In this document: positions 1-11,959 of the stretch, piece by piece
How positions within the stretch are numbered: the stretch's first letter is position 1
How the letters are laid out: each line of letters begins with the position of its first letter
Source: Anastatus disparis
Taxonomy: Eukaryota > Arthropoda > Insecta > Hymenoptera > Eupelmidae
Length of the DNA stretch: 64,000 bases
Reading direction: 5' to 3'
Assembly (NCBI GenBank): GCA_017163975.1
Contig: JAFFSR010000231.1
Span: 124,001-188,000 of the forward strand
Made by a program: the position numbers and the translations under genes
The notes under the pieces: generated by a model
Seen by the model: the letters and a program-made list of their open reading frames with translations, nothing else
Database searches by the model: none
Told to the model about the DNA's origin: nothing

Positions 1-1142
1 CGGCGAGTCAGAGACAGACAGACAGAGACGGAGAAATGAAGACGGAGAGACTGAGACAGACGTAGACGGAGAAACAGAGACGGAGAGACGGAGAGTCGGA
101 GACGGAGAAAAAAAGACAGATAGACGGAAATGAAGAAACAGAGACGGGAAGACGGAGATAGAGAGACGGAGATCTAGACGGAGAGATAGAGAGACGGAGA
201 CGGAGGGATGAAGACGGAGAAATAAAGACAGAGAAACGGAGACGGAGTGATGGAAACGGAGAGACAAAGATGGAGAGGCGGGGACGGAGAGACGGTAACG
301 GAGAAACGAAGAGACGGAGAAACGGACGATTGAAGACGGAGAGATAAAGCGACGAAAAAATGGAGACAGATAGACGGAAACCGAGAAATGGAGACGGAGA
401 GACAGAGACGGAAAAACGAAGATGGAGGGACAGAGATGGAGAGACGGAGGTGGAAAGACGGAGATAGAGGGACGGAGACGGAGAGATGGAGACGGAGAGA
501 CGAAAACAGAGAGGCGGAGATGGAGAGATAGAGAGACGGGGACGAAAAGTCAGAGACGGAGAGACGGAAACGGATAGGCGGAGATGGAGAGACGGTGATG
601 GAGAGACGAAGACGGAGTGACGGAGGCGGAGGGATGGAGAGACTAAAACAGACGAACGAGAAAACGGGGACGGATAAAAGGAAACGGAGAAACGGAGATG
701 GAGAGACGGAGACGAGGACACGGAGATAGCGAGACAGAGACGGAGAGAGGGTGATGAAGAGACAAAGAAACGGAGACGGCGGGACGGAGATGAAGATGGG
801 GAGACACAGACGGAGAAACGAAGACACATAGACGGAAACGGAGAAACATAGACGGAGAGACGGATACAGAAAGATGAAAACGGAGGGACGGAGATGGAGA
901 GACGAAAAAAGAGAGACAGAGACGGAGAGACGGATATGGATGGATGAAGACGAAGATGGAAGGACCGAGACGGAGAAACGAAGACGTTGACAGAAACGGA
1001 GAAACGGAAACGGAGAAACGAAGACGAGAAAACGGAGACAGAGAGATGAAAAGGAAGAGGCAGGAGACGAAGGCAGAGGGATAGAGAGATGGATATAAAG
1101 ATGGAATGTCGGAGCTGAAGAGATAGAAAGACTGAGGCAGAC
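1..1142. repeat. purine-rich GACGGA satellite, left block
   Basis: Degenerate tandem repeat of short purine units such as GAGACGGAGA, with nearly all pyrimidines of the plus strand confined to C in GACG and scattered T. No single long period is obvious by eye. Long open frames on the minus strand encode only Ser/Pro/Leu/Arg/Val patterns and are artefacts of repeat composition. The block resumes after the LINE fragment at about 4212 in the same orientation, so the two blocks are one array split by that fragment. Confidence 0.9.
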
Positions 1143-4100
1143 AGTTGTGACTAAGACAGAAATTATGAAATACGTTCTCCTCGATAGGACCGAGAGCCAA
1201 CCAAGGTCAAGCCTATAGGGAGTTACACGTTCGCGGAACGCTATGTTACCATAAACGAACCTCCCACAGGCATTAAGGGCCCTATGAAGTTTTAAGTTTT
1301 TATAATTGAAAAGATCGTTATAGACTACACAGGCATAGTCAAAGTGGGGAAAAATCAGTGATTCCACAAGGCTCTTCCTGAGCTTTCTTGAAAGCGAGTG
1401 CCTATAAAACCTTAGCGTATAAAGCACTCCATGCACTCTACTAACAATAGCATTTACTTGCCTCTCCAAATTCAGAGTCTGATTCAACCATAAGCCCAGG
1501 CTTTTAACTTCTTTAGAGAAAGTAATCGGCTGTTCTCTCACTACGATGGGTGACACTTGAGATGCATTCAGCCTAGAAATGAACTGCTCACTACCGAAAA
1601 TGATAACTTGAGTTTTAAGGGCATTAAGTTTGAGACCATTGACTGATGCCCACTCGACAATGGCCTCAACATCACGATTGATAACGGAAATTTCCTCCTC
1701 TATGTTACAAGCAAAAAACAAACGATAAATTTGTAGATCAACCGCGTACAACATCTATTTTGAATACTTCAAACCTTTAAGAAGATCATTAATGAATATA
1801 GAAAATAACAATGAGCCCAAGACACTACCCTGTGGAACACCAGAATTAATACTCGTCCAGAATTGTGTAGCATCACGATCCAGCTCGTCTATAGACTGCG
1901 ATCTACCTCGAAGATAAGAGGCAAACCACTTTATTACACCGTCAGAACAGTCGAAACCACGCAGTTTAAGGAGAAGCAGTTTATGAGACACCATATCAAA
2001 AGCCTTGGAGAAGTCAAAGAGAAGAAGAGCAGTGACCTTTCTCCTATTAATAGCCAGCCTAACATCTTCCAGAATATTGAGAAGAGCTGTCTGGGTGTTA
2101 TGTCTCTGTCTTAAGCTAGACTGGTGCTCATTCAATAGACTATTTGTCTTAAGAAACCGTTAAAGCTCGTGAACAACCCCCTCAAGAACCTTGGAAATCT
2201 TGCAAAGTCTAGCAATAGGTCGGGTTGGATCTGGTGAAGAAACAGATTCAGACTTTGCCAATGGTAATATGAAAGCTCTTTTCCAATTTGTTTGAAAACA
2301 AGAAAACGCGAGGGAGCCATTCACAAGCTCCATCAATGGTTCAAAAATAGAGGGCGTAGCAATCTTCAGCACATCCACAGAAATACCATCACACTCTGAA
2401 GACTTAGAAGAAGCAGAAACTATAAAGCCATCAATTTTGTTGGCATCAACTATGTGAAAATCAAAAATTGGCCGATGGCTTGACAGGGGTATGCTCAATA
2501 TCTCATCGATTTAGCAAAATCTCTGGAGAGAGGTGCTGCAGAGAAAAAGGCAGCGACCTCATAGTCAAACCAAGCTTGTGAAGTGAAGATCACTTTCCCT
2601 TGGCATCAGTGGCGGCATTCAACTAAGACGAAATGTAATTGATTTTTTCAGTGTCTAGACTGTTAGAAATTTTGCTTTTCAGAGACCTATATCTCTGAAT
2701 GTCCTCGTCCCAGCCAGTTCTCGTAGCCCAACGATAAGCTCAGTCACGCTTTTTCATCATAAGCCTTATATCATCAGAAACCCATGGCTTGCTACGTAGT
2801 CGTATAAAATTCAGCTTAAGAGGAGCATCCTTGTCAAAGGCATCTATAATAGATTTAGACAAAATATTAACCTGCACATCAAGATTAGAACTTAAACTGG
2901 TTGAGCTAGAAACAGCAAGAGAAGAAGAAGACGACACAGAATTGCTTAAATTACTCAGAACAAAACAATTAGTCTCATATGAGCTAGCCTCAAGGGAATT
3001 TGTAAGAAAAGTGTTAAAGGATTCAGTATTCACAGATTCTAGCCTTCGAGCATAAAACTTCTTCGGAGAGTTGAGAAGTTTGGAGACCTTAAGCTCCAGC
3101 TCAATCAAGTCGTGACCCGCTATAAATGGCGCCTCAGATTTTGAGTAGGACAGCACCGAATCAGGATCACTAACAATGAATAAGTCGAGCCAAGTATGTG
3201 AAATATAACTGTCAGAAATGACATGATGTGATATGAAGAGATAGCGACTCGACGCTGCCTCTGAGAAACGTTGAGGCATGATTAGTAACGAGTAAATCTG
3301 CATTAAAATCACCTGTGATAATAATATTTCTGTATTTGCTGCTGAGGCTAGACAAAACATTAAAGAAATCTGCAGGGTAAATATCCTTGGGACGGACATA
3401 GATGACGGTAAGAAGGAGCCTTTTATTGAACACCTCAACATCAAGCATCAAGTACTTAGGCTCATTATTAAAAGTAGGGTCAGAATGATGCAGGACTGTA
3501 ACCTTGTAATCCTCACGAATGTATGCCGCAACACCACCCACCTCCTTACCAACCCTGTCCAATCGAAATAGATTATAACCAGCAATTAATAAGATATCAT
3601 CATAATCAAGTGCCGACAGAAAAGTTTCAGATAGAGCTGAAAGATCGTAGCCTTTGTCGAGACATTGTACCTTAACTAAATTAAAGTGTGACCTTAGTCT
3701 ATTTACATTAATATGTGCAGCAAGTAGATTGTCCTTGTGCTTAGTTAACATAGGAGCAGTAATTACTGCGTTGGGACCACGATCAGTATTAAGACTATTT
3801 CTCAGAAAAAAGGCATTAAAATTAGAACTATAATTAGTCACATGAAACCTTAGACACCGTCAGTTTTTTTGAAGATTATTAAAAAAAGCAAGATCAGCTA
3901 CAGCATGGATGGCACGAGGTTTGGTCTTCGCAGAACTCTTCATATAAACTGTTAGAGACCTGACGAATGGTTTAGGGATGTTTTCTCACAGGATATTGTA
4001 TGAGCAGACTTGAGCAAAAGTCTCCTTGGGACACAATGCTCTCAGAAACACATTGTCTTTTTCACCACCCACACCAAAAAGCTGAAAACAAAATTTAAAG

Positions 4101-4211
4101 CGCAGCTTCGCAGCTGCAGCTATGACTGAGTCTCTGACGGTAGCGGAAATACATTTAAACACAAACTTACGAAAAGGTACATTAAAAGAAGGGGATTTAG
4201 AATTATATACA
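1143..4211 (-). mobile_element. CR1-like LINE fragment embedded in the satellite
   Basis: A minus-strand non-LTR retrotransposon fragment. At its 5' side (about 3960-4211) a short open stretch that joins the satellite frame may be the end of ORF1; I do not recognise its domain. It is followed by ORF2 with endonuclease and reverse transcriptase. The 3' side stops inside ORF2 at about 1143, where sequence switches directly to satellite (the satellite phrase GACTGAGGCAGACAG also occurs at 6510-6530). The end of ORF2 and the 3' UTR are missing. That is unusual, because target-primed insertion normally preserves the 3' end. Rearrangement or capture by the satellite after insertion is therefore likely. 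Confidence 0.75.
1150..3841 (-). pseudogene. LINE ORF2: endonuclease and reverse transcriptase, broken
   Basis: Reading down the minus strand, 3841-3212 carries an APE-type endonuclease, with a segment reading INVNRLRSH, then GGVAAYIRED and GDFNADLL. The 3444-2740 stretch continues it in another frame (SHTWLDLFIVSD) into a linker. At 2498-2160 comes the start of the polymerase, and 2135-1755 has FDFSKAFD (metal-binding motif A) and GVPQGSVLG. A stop at 1755-1757 precedes MLYAVDLQIY, where the catalytic YADD box reads YAVD. The thumb region continues to about 1150, then the frame runs into satellite. There are at least three frameshifts or stops, so it is inactive. Motif style (DFSKAFD, ADDLQIY) fits the CR1/L2 group rather than classical Jockey. 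Confidence 0.8.
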
Positions 4212-7165
4212 GTATCTGCAGAGAGACGGTTACGGAGAGATGGAGAGACAGAGATGGAGGGACGGAGACGGAGAGACGGAGAGACGGAGATGGAGAGACA
4301 GAGACGGAGAGACAGAGACGGAGGAACAGAGATAGAAAGACGGAGACAAAGACAAAGACGGAAAGATGAAAACGGAGAGTCGAAAACGGAGAGACGAAAA
4401 CAGAGAGACGAAAACGGAGAGGCGAAGATGGAGAGACAGAAACGGAGAGATGAAGACGGAGAGACAGAGAGATAGAGACGGGGAGATACTGAGACGAAGT
4501 GTCGAAATTGGAGATGGAGAGATGGTGACGAAGAGATGGAGAGACAAAGACGGAAAGATAATGACGTAGGGACAGAGAAAATAAGACAGATGGATGAAAA
4601 CAGATAAACAGAGACGGATAGGCCAAAAAAAAGAAACAGAGATGAAGAAACAAAAACGGAGACGGAGAGGCGGAGATGGAGAGACGGTGATGAAGAGACG
4701 GGGAAGAAGAGACAGAGATGGAGAGACAGAGATACAGAGATAGAGACAGAGACGAAGACGGGGAGGCGGAGACAAAGAGACGAAAACGGAGAGACAGAGA
4801 CGAGGAGACGGAGAGACAAAGTCGAGAAGACGGAGATGAAAAGACATAGATAGAGAAGCGAAGACAGAGATGGTGATGAAGACAGAGGAACTATGACGGA
4901 AAGACGGCAAGACGGAGATGGAGGGACGAAGAGTCTAAGACAGATAGACGGAGACGAAGAAACACAGGCGGAGCTATGGAGACGGAGAGACGGAAAGGCG
5001 GGGATAGAAAAACGGAGACAGATAGACGGAAATGGAAAAACGGGGACAGGGAGACGGAGACAGAGAGACGGAGACGGAGAGATAGAGAGATGGAGAAGGA
5101 GAAACGAAAACGGAGAGGCGGAGATGGTGAGACAGAGACGAAGAGACGGAGAGGGAGAGACGGAGGTGGAGGGACGAAAATGGAGAGGTGGTGATAGAGA
5201 GACGTAGTCAAAAAGACGGAGATGGAGAGACGAAGGCGGAGGGACGGAGATCGTAGAATGGAGACGGAGGTGAAGAGGTGGAGAGACGGAGGGACGGAGG
5301 TCAAGAGACAGAGGGACAGAGGCGGAGAGACGGAGATAGAGAGATGGAGACGGAGAAACGGAAAGGGAGAGCCGTAAACGGAGAATCGGAGAGGAGAAGA
5401 CGGAGGCGAAAAGAAATGGATGGAGAATCGAAGACAGAGACAGTGATAGAGGGACAGAAAGACGTTGACGAAAAGACGGAGAGACGGAAACGGAGAAACG
5501 GAGACGGGGAGATGGATACAGAGAGATGGGAACGGAGGGACGGAGATGGAGAGACGGTAACAGAGAGACGGAAATGGAGAAACGAATACGGAGGGACGGA
5601 GACGAAGATGGAGAGATGGAGACGGAGAAACGAAGACTCATAGACGGAAACGGAGAAACGGAGAATCGAAGACGGGGAGACGGAGACTTAGGGACAAAAT
5701 GACGAAGACAGAGGGATGGCAAGACTGAAGGAGACAAACGAAGAAACGAAAACGGTGACGGAAAGACGGAGATGGAGAAACAAAGACGAAGAGACGGTGA
5801 TGGACAGACGGAGAGATGGAGATGGGGAGATGGACGGTTGGAGACGGAGAGATGGACGGACAAAAAACAGTGACAGATAGACGGAAACAAAGAAACGGGC
5901 ACGGGGAGATGGAGACGGAGACGAAGAGATAGAAAGTCGGGGACGGAGAGACTGAAACAGACATACGAAGAAACAGAAACGGAAAGATGTGAACGGAGAA
6001 ACGAAGACGGAAGCGGAGAAGCGAAGACGGAAGCGGAGAAACGGAGACGGAGATGCGGAGAAACGGAGACGGGAAGACGGAGTTGGCGAGACGGAGACAG
6101 AGCATGGGTGACAGAGACACGGAGAAACGAAGACGGAGGGTCAAAGACGAAGATGGAGAGACGCAGACGAAGAAAAATAGACACCTAGACGGTAACGGAG
6201 AAACGGGTGAGGGGAGTCGGAGACGGAGAGACAGGAATGGAAACGAAGGGACGGAGATAGAGATACAGAACTAGGGAGACGGAGGCAAAGAGACGGATAC
6301 GGATAGACAGAGACGAAGATGGAGAGACGGAGACGGAGAAACGAAGACACATAGACGGAAACGGAAAAACGGAAATGGAGAAACGAAGACGGGGAGACGG
6401 AGACAGAGAGATGAAGAAGAAGAGACGGAGAGACTAAGACGTAGAGACGTAATGCCAGAGGCAGAGGGATGGAGAGACAGAGACGTAGAGATGGAATGAC
6501 GGAGACAGAGGGATAGAAGGACTGAGGCAGACAGACGAAGAAATGGAGATTGAGATGGTGAGACAGAGACGGAGAGGCGGAGACAGAGAGACAGAGACGG
6601 AGAGACGGAGAGACGGAGACGGAGAGACGGAAGCGAGAAGACGGAGATGGAGAGACAGAGACGAAGAGACGAAGACGGAGAGACAAAGACGAAAAGATAG
6701 TGACCGACAGACGGAGAGATAAAGACGTGGAAACGGACGGTTGGAGACGGAGAGATCGATGAACGGGAAAACGGAGACAGACGGACGAAAACAGGAAAAC
6801 GGGGTCAGGGAGACGGAGACAGAGAGACGGAGAGACGGAAGCGAGAAGACGGAGATGGAGAGACAGAGACGAAGAGACGAAGACGGAGAGACAAAGACGG
6901 AAAGATGGTGACGGACAGACGGAGAGATAAAGACGTGGAAACGGACGGTTGGAGACGGAGAGATGGATGAACGGGAAAACGGAGACAGACGGACGAAAAC
7001 AGGAAAACGGGGTCAGGGAGACGGAGACAGAGAGACGGAGATGGAGACGGAGAGATAGAGAGACGGGGACGGAGAGACGGAGGAATGGAGGCGGAGAGAC
7101 AGAAACGAAGAGACGGAGACGTAGAGATTGAGACGGACAGACTTAGACGGAGAGACGGAGAAGGA
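4212..7165. repeat. purine-rich GACGGA satellite, right block
   Basis: Continuation of the left block with the same strand bias, beginning at the GAGAGACGG phrase at 4212 and fading into TGTATG repeats at about 7166. Unit variants (GACGGAGA, GACAGAGA, GACGAAGA, GATGGAGA) are interspersed without clear higher order, except for a 208-bp tandem duplication near the right end. The plus-strand frames give only Arg/Glu/Thr/Asp-rich products and the minus-strand frames give Ser/Pro/Leu/Arg. I consider none of them real. Confidence 0.9.
6623..7040. repeat. 208-bp tandem duplication inside the satellite
   Basis: Two adjacent copies with a 208-bp offset. The phrase AAGCGAGAAGACGGAGATGG occurs at 6631 and 6839, and the rare phrase ACGTGGAAACGGACGGTTGG at about 6725 and 6933. 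Only a handful of substitutions separate the copies (for example GACGAAAAGATAG against GACGGAAAGATGG). The surrounding units are far more diverged, so this is a recent unequal-exchange or slippage event. Confidence 0.8.
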
Positions 7166-7325
7166 CAGACAGATATTGTGTATGTGTTTATTAGTATGTG
7201 TATATGTGTAAGTCTGTATGTGTATGTTTATATGTGTATGGATATGTGTATATGTATGTATTGGCGTATGTGTATGTGTAAGTTAAAGATGCACATGTGT
7301 ATGTGTATGTATGTATGTGAAAATA
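7166..7325. repeat. TGTATG-rich simple repeat
   Basis: Imperfect alternation of TGTGTATG, TATGTG and GTATGTATG directly bordering the satellite. From 7326 to about 7740 the sequence is AT-rich and I see no gene or clear repeat in it. Confidence 0.8.
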
Positions 7326-7751
7326 ATGCTAAAGATATTAACGTAAGAAAAAAAGTCTTAATTCTCCGCTTTAATATAATAGCAGTAATTAATTATCATG
7401 CATTAAGATTATTTTACTTGATAGTTAAAAAATTTTGTTGCACATTTATATTTAAAAAAAATCAGTATATATTTTAGCATGCAATATATGCAAATTTTTA
7501 TGTAAGAAATTGTTGACCAGTAAAATATTTTCAATAAATTTAAAATCTTTATGTGGTCTTATACTTCAAATTTTTCGCCTTCTATGCCCAATTAATACAT
7601 GTAACTGATCTTGAGCTTGCGATAGAGTCCGATAGAGCGCCCTTAAGTAGCAAACTGTATCGGAAGCTCATTTGAATGACTGATTAGTTCTCCACTAATT
7701 GAATTTTCTTCGACGGATGATAGTTTATTCATTAAAATAAACAAATACAAA

Positions 7752-8733
7752 ATGCCCAGAGGGAAGTATTTAACTGATAACGGAAAAGTACAAATTCAAG
7801 CATGTCGTGAGTGTGGAACAAGTCTCAGAAAGATATCGCAAAAACTCAAAAGATCTATAAAATTTATATACAGTTTTCTAAAAGATTTTGATATTTAAGA
7901 AACAAAAAAAAACAGGCGGGCCAAAAAAAGATTAGGCTCTGATTGAAACGACAAATTATTAATCTAGCGAGTAATTATAAAAAAAGTTTAAATCAGATAA
8001 AATGTCGTTTACCAGCTAACATTTCTAAATCATCTGTACATCGATCATTGAAGCAATCTACATATATTCTACGACAAAAAATGCAAAAAGTTCCGAAATT
8101 ATTATCACGCCATAAAGTAGCCGAAGTAAGTTTTGCTAAATTGAATATGACCATGAATTAGAAAATGGTGAATTAATTATTTACTTTTTTATTTCAAAAT
8201 GAATTAGAATAATTTTTATTTTTTTGGTTATTTTCTCTGATGAAAAAAAGTTTAATCTTGATGGTCCAGATGGTAATCATTCATACTGGAGAGATTTACG
8301 AAAAGAACCGGAATACTTCTCCCGTAGAAATTTTGGTGGCCGAAGTTTAATGGTGTGGGGAACTTTCAATTCGCATGAAACTTTGCCTGTGTCTCTTCCA
8401 TCTTGCAGAATGATTTCTGCAGAGTATATTCATATATTATATCGAGAAACAAAAAATTGGTTTTTCGAAAATGATATTAAAGTTGATTTGGCCTGCGTGT
8501 TCCCCAGACATTGACCCTATTCAAAATCTTTTAAGTATTTTTGTTCGCAAAAATTATGTCAATAACAAACAATATAACTCTGTTTAAGAGTTGCAAAATG
8601 CAGTTTCGCAATCGTGGCGTGAAATTGAGCCAGATACAATTAAAAATTTTGTCACGTGTATGAAAAGTCGCATTTTTGGACTCATTCAAGCAAATAGTGG
8701 ACATAAAAAGTATCAAAATGTAATTAATTAATT
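7752..8733 (+). pseudogene. Tc1/mariner-type (Tc3-like) transposase, broken
   Basis: The ATG at 7752 opens MPRGKYLTDNGK, followed by SLRKISQKLKRS: the N-terminal helix-turn-helix typical of Tc3-like transposases. A second helix-turn-helix follows (7943-8161, reading SNYKKSLNQIKCRLP and SKSSVHRSLK). The catalytic domain starts at 8224 with VIFSDEKKFNLDGPDG, where the first Asp lies, and continues with a GGRSLMVWGTF motif. After SAEYIHIL the segment that should hold the second catalytic Asp is missing and the frame resumes at TKNWFFEND. One further frameshift leads to WPACSPDIDPIQN and a C-terminal tail to about 8733. There are several stops and frameshifts plus the internal deletion, so it is dead. 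I could not identify terminal inverted repeats by eye. Confidence 0.85.
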
Positions 8734-8764
8734 ATGACGGGGATGGAAGTTAAGATTTAAGATT

Positions 8765-10200
8765 TAATAGTATGTCGGTTGATAGTTTCTGGCTGTTTGG
8801 GAGGTATGCCTTACATATAGTTATTTCCTTTGAAAAGAAACATTCCACGGCAACTGTTTTTAGTTCTATATCGAGAGAAATTTCTCTACTGTATATGGAG
8901 TTTTTATATATGTTGCCACAGCCCCACTTGTATGATTGGATAATCGATTAATATAATAGCACTTGTAGCCTCTGAGTTTGGCATGTTGATCAAGTTTAAA
9001 GTAAGTCTCTTGAAGGCATAATAGTGCCGGCTGTCTTTCGTATATAATTTTTTGTAAATTTTTTAAACGTTTGTAATACCCATTAAGGTTCCACTGTAAT
9101 ATTCTTTTCTTATTTGATTTATATTTTTCTAGTTTCGTTCCATTAATATATTATATTATTGCATATTATTAACTTTGTTATTTTGATTGGAAGATTATTC
9201 TACAGAGAGATTTTCTTCTAACTTTTTAATAATTTTCGTTAACCTAATTTCCATTCCTTTTGTCTCCAAGTGAGGGTATAAGGTTTTAAGCATTGTCGTT
9301 AAGTCTTCAATATTCTTTAATAATTTCTATAGTGTATTGACTTGAGTAGACTCTATCGAGAAAACTTTTGAAGTTCAAAAAGCTTAGTGGGACCTCTTTA
9401 GGTTTGCCATTCATTATCTTTTCTAATCGGTAATAATTTTTCGTTTAAATCGAGAGTAGTAGATATAGTGCGGAGGTTTTACGGTTTTTCTTAGATTTTT
9501 TAACTTTCGTTGAAATTCCTTTAGGAGATTTATCTTATAATTTTTCTTTTTCGAGCGAGGCATCTGAACCAGATTTAATTTCTGACACTCCTATTACTAT
9601 TTCAGTAGCATTTCATGATTGTGAAGATGCAAGAGATTCGCGATATCGTCTTTTAAATGTATAGTATTGACTAGCATATCATTATTTTCTATACATAAAT
9701 TATCTTGTGCGTTTGAATTTGTTAAACTTGGTGCGTTGGTGTTTACATTTTCAGAGTTGGTCCCTTCAATGCCTGTGTTCTTATTTTTAGTAAGACTGTT
9801 CTTAGAATTGATCGACTTAACATTTTCATTTATTATTTTTTTGATATTTTCGACTTGAGTTTATACTTTTTCTGATACTGTGTCAATGTTTGTGGTTTGC
9901 GTAGGAGATAGATGGCTATTGTTTGGGCAGGTCTTCGCGATGTGTCACTCTTGTTTACAGTTAAAGTATTTGATTATGTCTGTACTCGGAAATATAAAAT
10001 ATGTATCCTCTTCGTAATTAACTTTTAGTACTTTGGGGAATTCAGCTACATCCTCTGGATTTACTTAAACTTGTCTACTATCGCTTAGCACATGTTTGTA
10101 ATTTTTATGTGTTATTGTAGTTTTCAACGTTATTATTAGTGATCCTTTTTTTATGTTTAAACTGTCGATGATGTCCAATATAACAATATGATATTTATTA
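8765..10200 (-). mobile_element. I-like LINE remnant (ORF1 knuckle plus ORF2 endonuclease start)
   Basis: Reading the minus strand from 10200, ORF1 contains VNPEDVAEFPKVLKVNY, then a decayed zinc knuckle FNCKQEWHIAKTCPN. The Gly usually preceding His is changed, but the Cys-His-Cys spacing is preserved. A polar, probably coiled-coil tail follows (about 9200-9340). ORF2 begins about 9140 with ILQWNLNGYYKRL and CLQETYFKLDQHA, the N-terminus of an APE endonuclease, and continues to about 8765 across frameshifts. An ORF1 with a knuckle followed by this endonuclease start resembles the I/Jockey-like group. The reverse transcriptase is absent. No reading frame long enough to translate remains. A neighbouring plus-strand open frame at 9667-9858 is a shadow. 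Confidence 0.65.
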
Positions 10201-10274
10201 AAAATAAATAAACATACAAATTTACAAATAAATGAAAAACTTTAAAAATATCTGTAATGAAATTATTTAATAAT

Positions 10275-11395
10275 TTGCTTTTTGACTTTAGTAAGCCATT
10301 CGACACGATTTCTCCCTTCAAATTACTTGCAAAGCTTGGATCGATGGGGTTTTTCAGGGTTGCTCCCGTGTGGATAAACTCTTGTATTTCAGGGAGGAAA
10401 CAAATGGTTTCGACACACTAACAAGAAGAACCAGGTTGGCTAACAATCAATCTAGGAGTTCCACAGGGTTTGGTACTGGAGCCTTTGTTGTTTTGCCTTT
10501 ACATTAACATAGTACGTGACGCTCTTGACTCTGGTAGTGTTAAGCACCAACTGTATGAAGACGACCTGCAAATCTATACGCAGGTTCCTCGTGTGAATGT
10601 GGATGAGGGTATTTTTATCCTTCAGAGGGCAGCCAAAACAGTGTCGGAGTGGGTGGTTGTTGCTACCCTCACTTTAAATGCTGATAAGACTAAGGTGATC
10701 GTCTTTGGTAGTGATCGTTTTATTAATTCTTTTCATACTAGGGCGCCAAGGACGATTAATCTTGGGGGAAGTGTTGGCATTCCTTTCTCTGAATCTGTAA
10801 CGAGCCCTGGTGTTGTGCTTGACTCTAAACTTTCTTGGGAGCCGCACATTAATATGGTTACAAAAAAATTCAACATAGTATTATATGCTTTGCAGTTTCT
10901 CCCTTGGTACACCACGAAGGCTCTGCATAAAGAACTTGCAACTGCCCTGCTGTTTCCACATCTCGATTACTGTTCGGTGGTTCTGCTTGATGCTACTCAG
11001 GAGTTGAAAAAAAGGATACAAAGACTGCAAACTTCGTGTGTGAAATATGTGTTGGACATAGGAATGGGAGCTCATGTTTCTCCTTATAGAACCGCGTTTG
11101 GTTGGCTGCGTACTGATTCAAGGAGACAGTATTTTTTTGCCATACTCATATACAAAATCGTACACATGAATACTTTGGAGCATCTAGTGGGTCTCTTCAC
11201 TAGATGTGTACCTAGAGCGGCTACTACGAGAGATGAAGGAGTTAGCGGTGCGCTTTATGCGTACTGGAACTAGCAGGAATTCTTTGAGTTTAAGGTGCGC
11301 ATTTTTGGAACCCCCTGCCTGCTGAAATTAAACATCTTCCATCTCTCAGCAGGTTCAAGTCAGCAGTGAGAGGGTACTTGCTCGACCTCGATTGA
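10275..11395 (+). pseudogene. LINE reverse transcriptase C-terminal half, broken
   Basis: The 10275-10469 part holds motif A (DFSKPFD) with a stop. The open stretch 10470-11273 runs from just after GVPQG through FCLYINIVRDAL and the catalytic box, which reads YEDD instead of YADD but keeps both Asp residues. It continues into the thumb/connection region (HLDYCSVVLLDA, GWLRTDSRRQYFF). A frameshift near 11273 separates the last 30-40 codons, which end in LDLD at about 11392. Truncation and lesions make it non-functional. Confidence 0.85.
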
Positions 11396-11630
11396 ATTTA
11401 ATCTTTTTAATCTATATGTTAATTTATTTTTGTAATGTCCCATATAAAGGCTTGAGGTGTAAATGTATTTATTACGTGACTGATGGCCGAATGATTTCAT
11501 TTTATTGTATTGATTGCGTCGTATGCTTTTGCATACGCTTTTTATTGTTTTATTTTATTTAAATATTTTTATACATTTTTAAACTTTTATTTTAACATTT
11601 TCACTAATAGATAAGAAATGACCGTTTTCA
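10275..11630 (+). mobile_element. 5'-truncated CR1-like LINE copy
   Basis: Same family as the LINE at 51.6-55.2 kb but in the opposite orientation. It starts inside the polymerase at DFSKPFDTIS and keeps the 3' end. After ORF2, the 3' UTR matches the other copy over phrases such as ATGTTAATTTATTTT and AATGTATTTATTA. It lacks the MITE present in the other copy, so it supplies the empty site for that insertion. The element ends about 11630, directly against a CATC/TATC microsatellite in the same sense as the (ATCT)n tail of the other copy. Confidence 0.8.
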
Positions 11631-11830
11631 ATTCATCCATCCATCCATCCATTCATTCATCCATCCATCCATCCATTCATTCATCCATCCATCCATCCAT
11701 CCATCCACCCATCCATCCATCCATCCATCCATCCATCCATCCATCCATCCATCCATCCATCCATCCATCCATCCATCCATCCATCCATCCATCCATCCAT
11801 CCATCCATCCATCCATCCATCCATCCATCC

Positions 11831-11895
<65 letters not shown>
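11631..11895. repeat. (CATC)n followed by (TATC)n microsatellite
   Basis: About 200 bp of CATC repeats with a few CATT and CACC variants, then about 60 bp of pure CTAT repeats. It sits immediately downstream of the 3' end of the LINE copy. Apparent open frames of His-Pro-Ser-Ile or Met-Asp-Gly-Trp repeats on the two strands are artefacts. Confidence 0.95.
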
Positions 11896-11959
11896 ATAAT
11901 TAAATAATTACATTACAGATTTTTGTTCAATACTAGTTTTTGATCGTTTTAAAGGATTT

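Noticed and set aside
8..1200. Long minus-strand open frames of Ser/Pro/Leu/Arg-rich protein
   Set aside because: They follow from the composition of the GACGGA satellite (no stops in CTCCGT-type repeats) and have no domain.
3986..6184. 732-codon minus-strand frame
   Set aside because: Satellite translation fused to the edge of the LINE fragment; only the last part could be element-derived.
7085..7477. 130-codon plus-strand frame with Cys/Met/Tyr repeats
   Set aside because: Translation of satellite plus the TGTATG simple repeat.
11618..11896. His-Pro-Ser-Ile and Met-Asp-Gly-Trp repeat proteins
   Set aside because: Translation of the CATC microsatellite on either strand.
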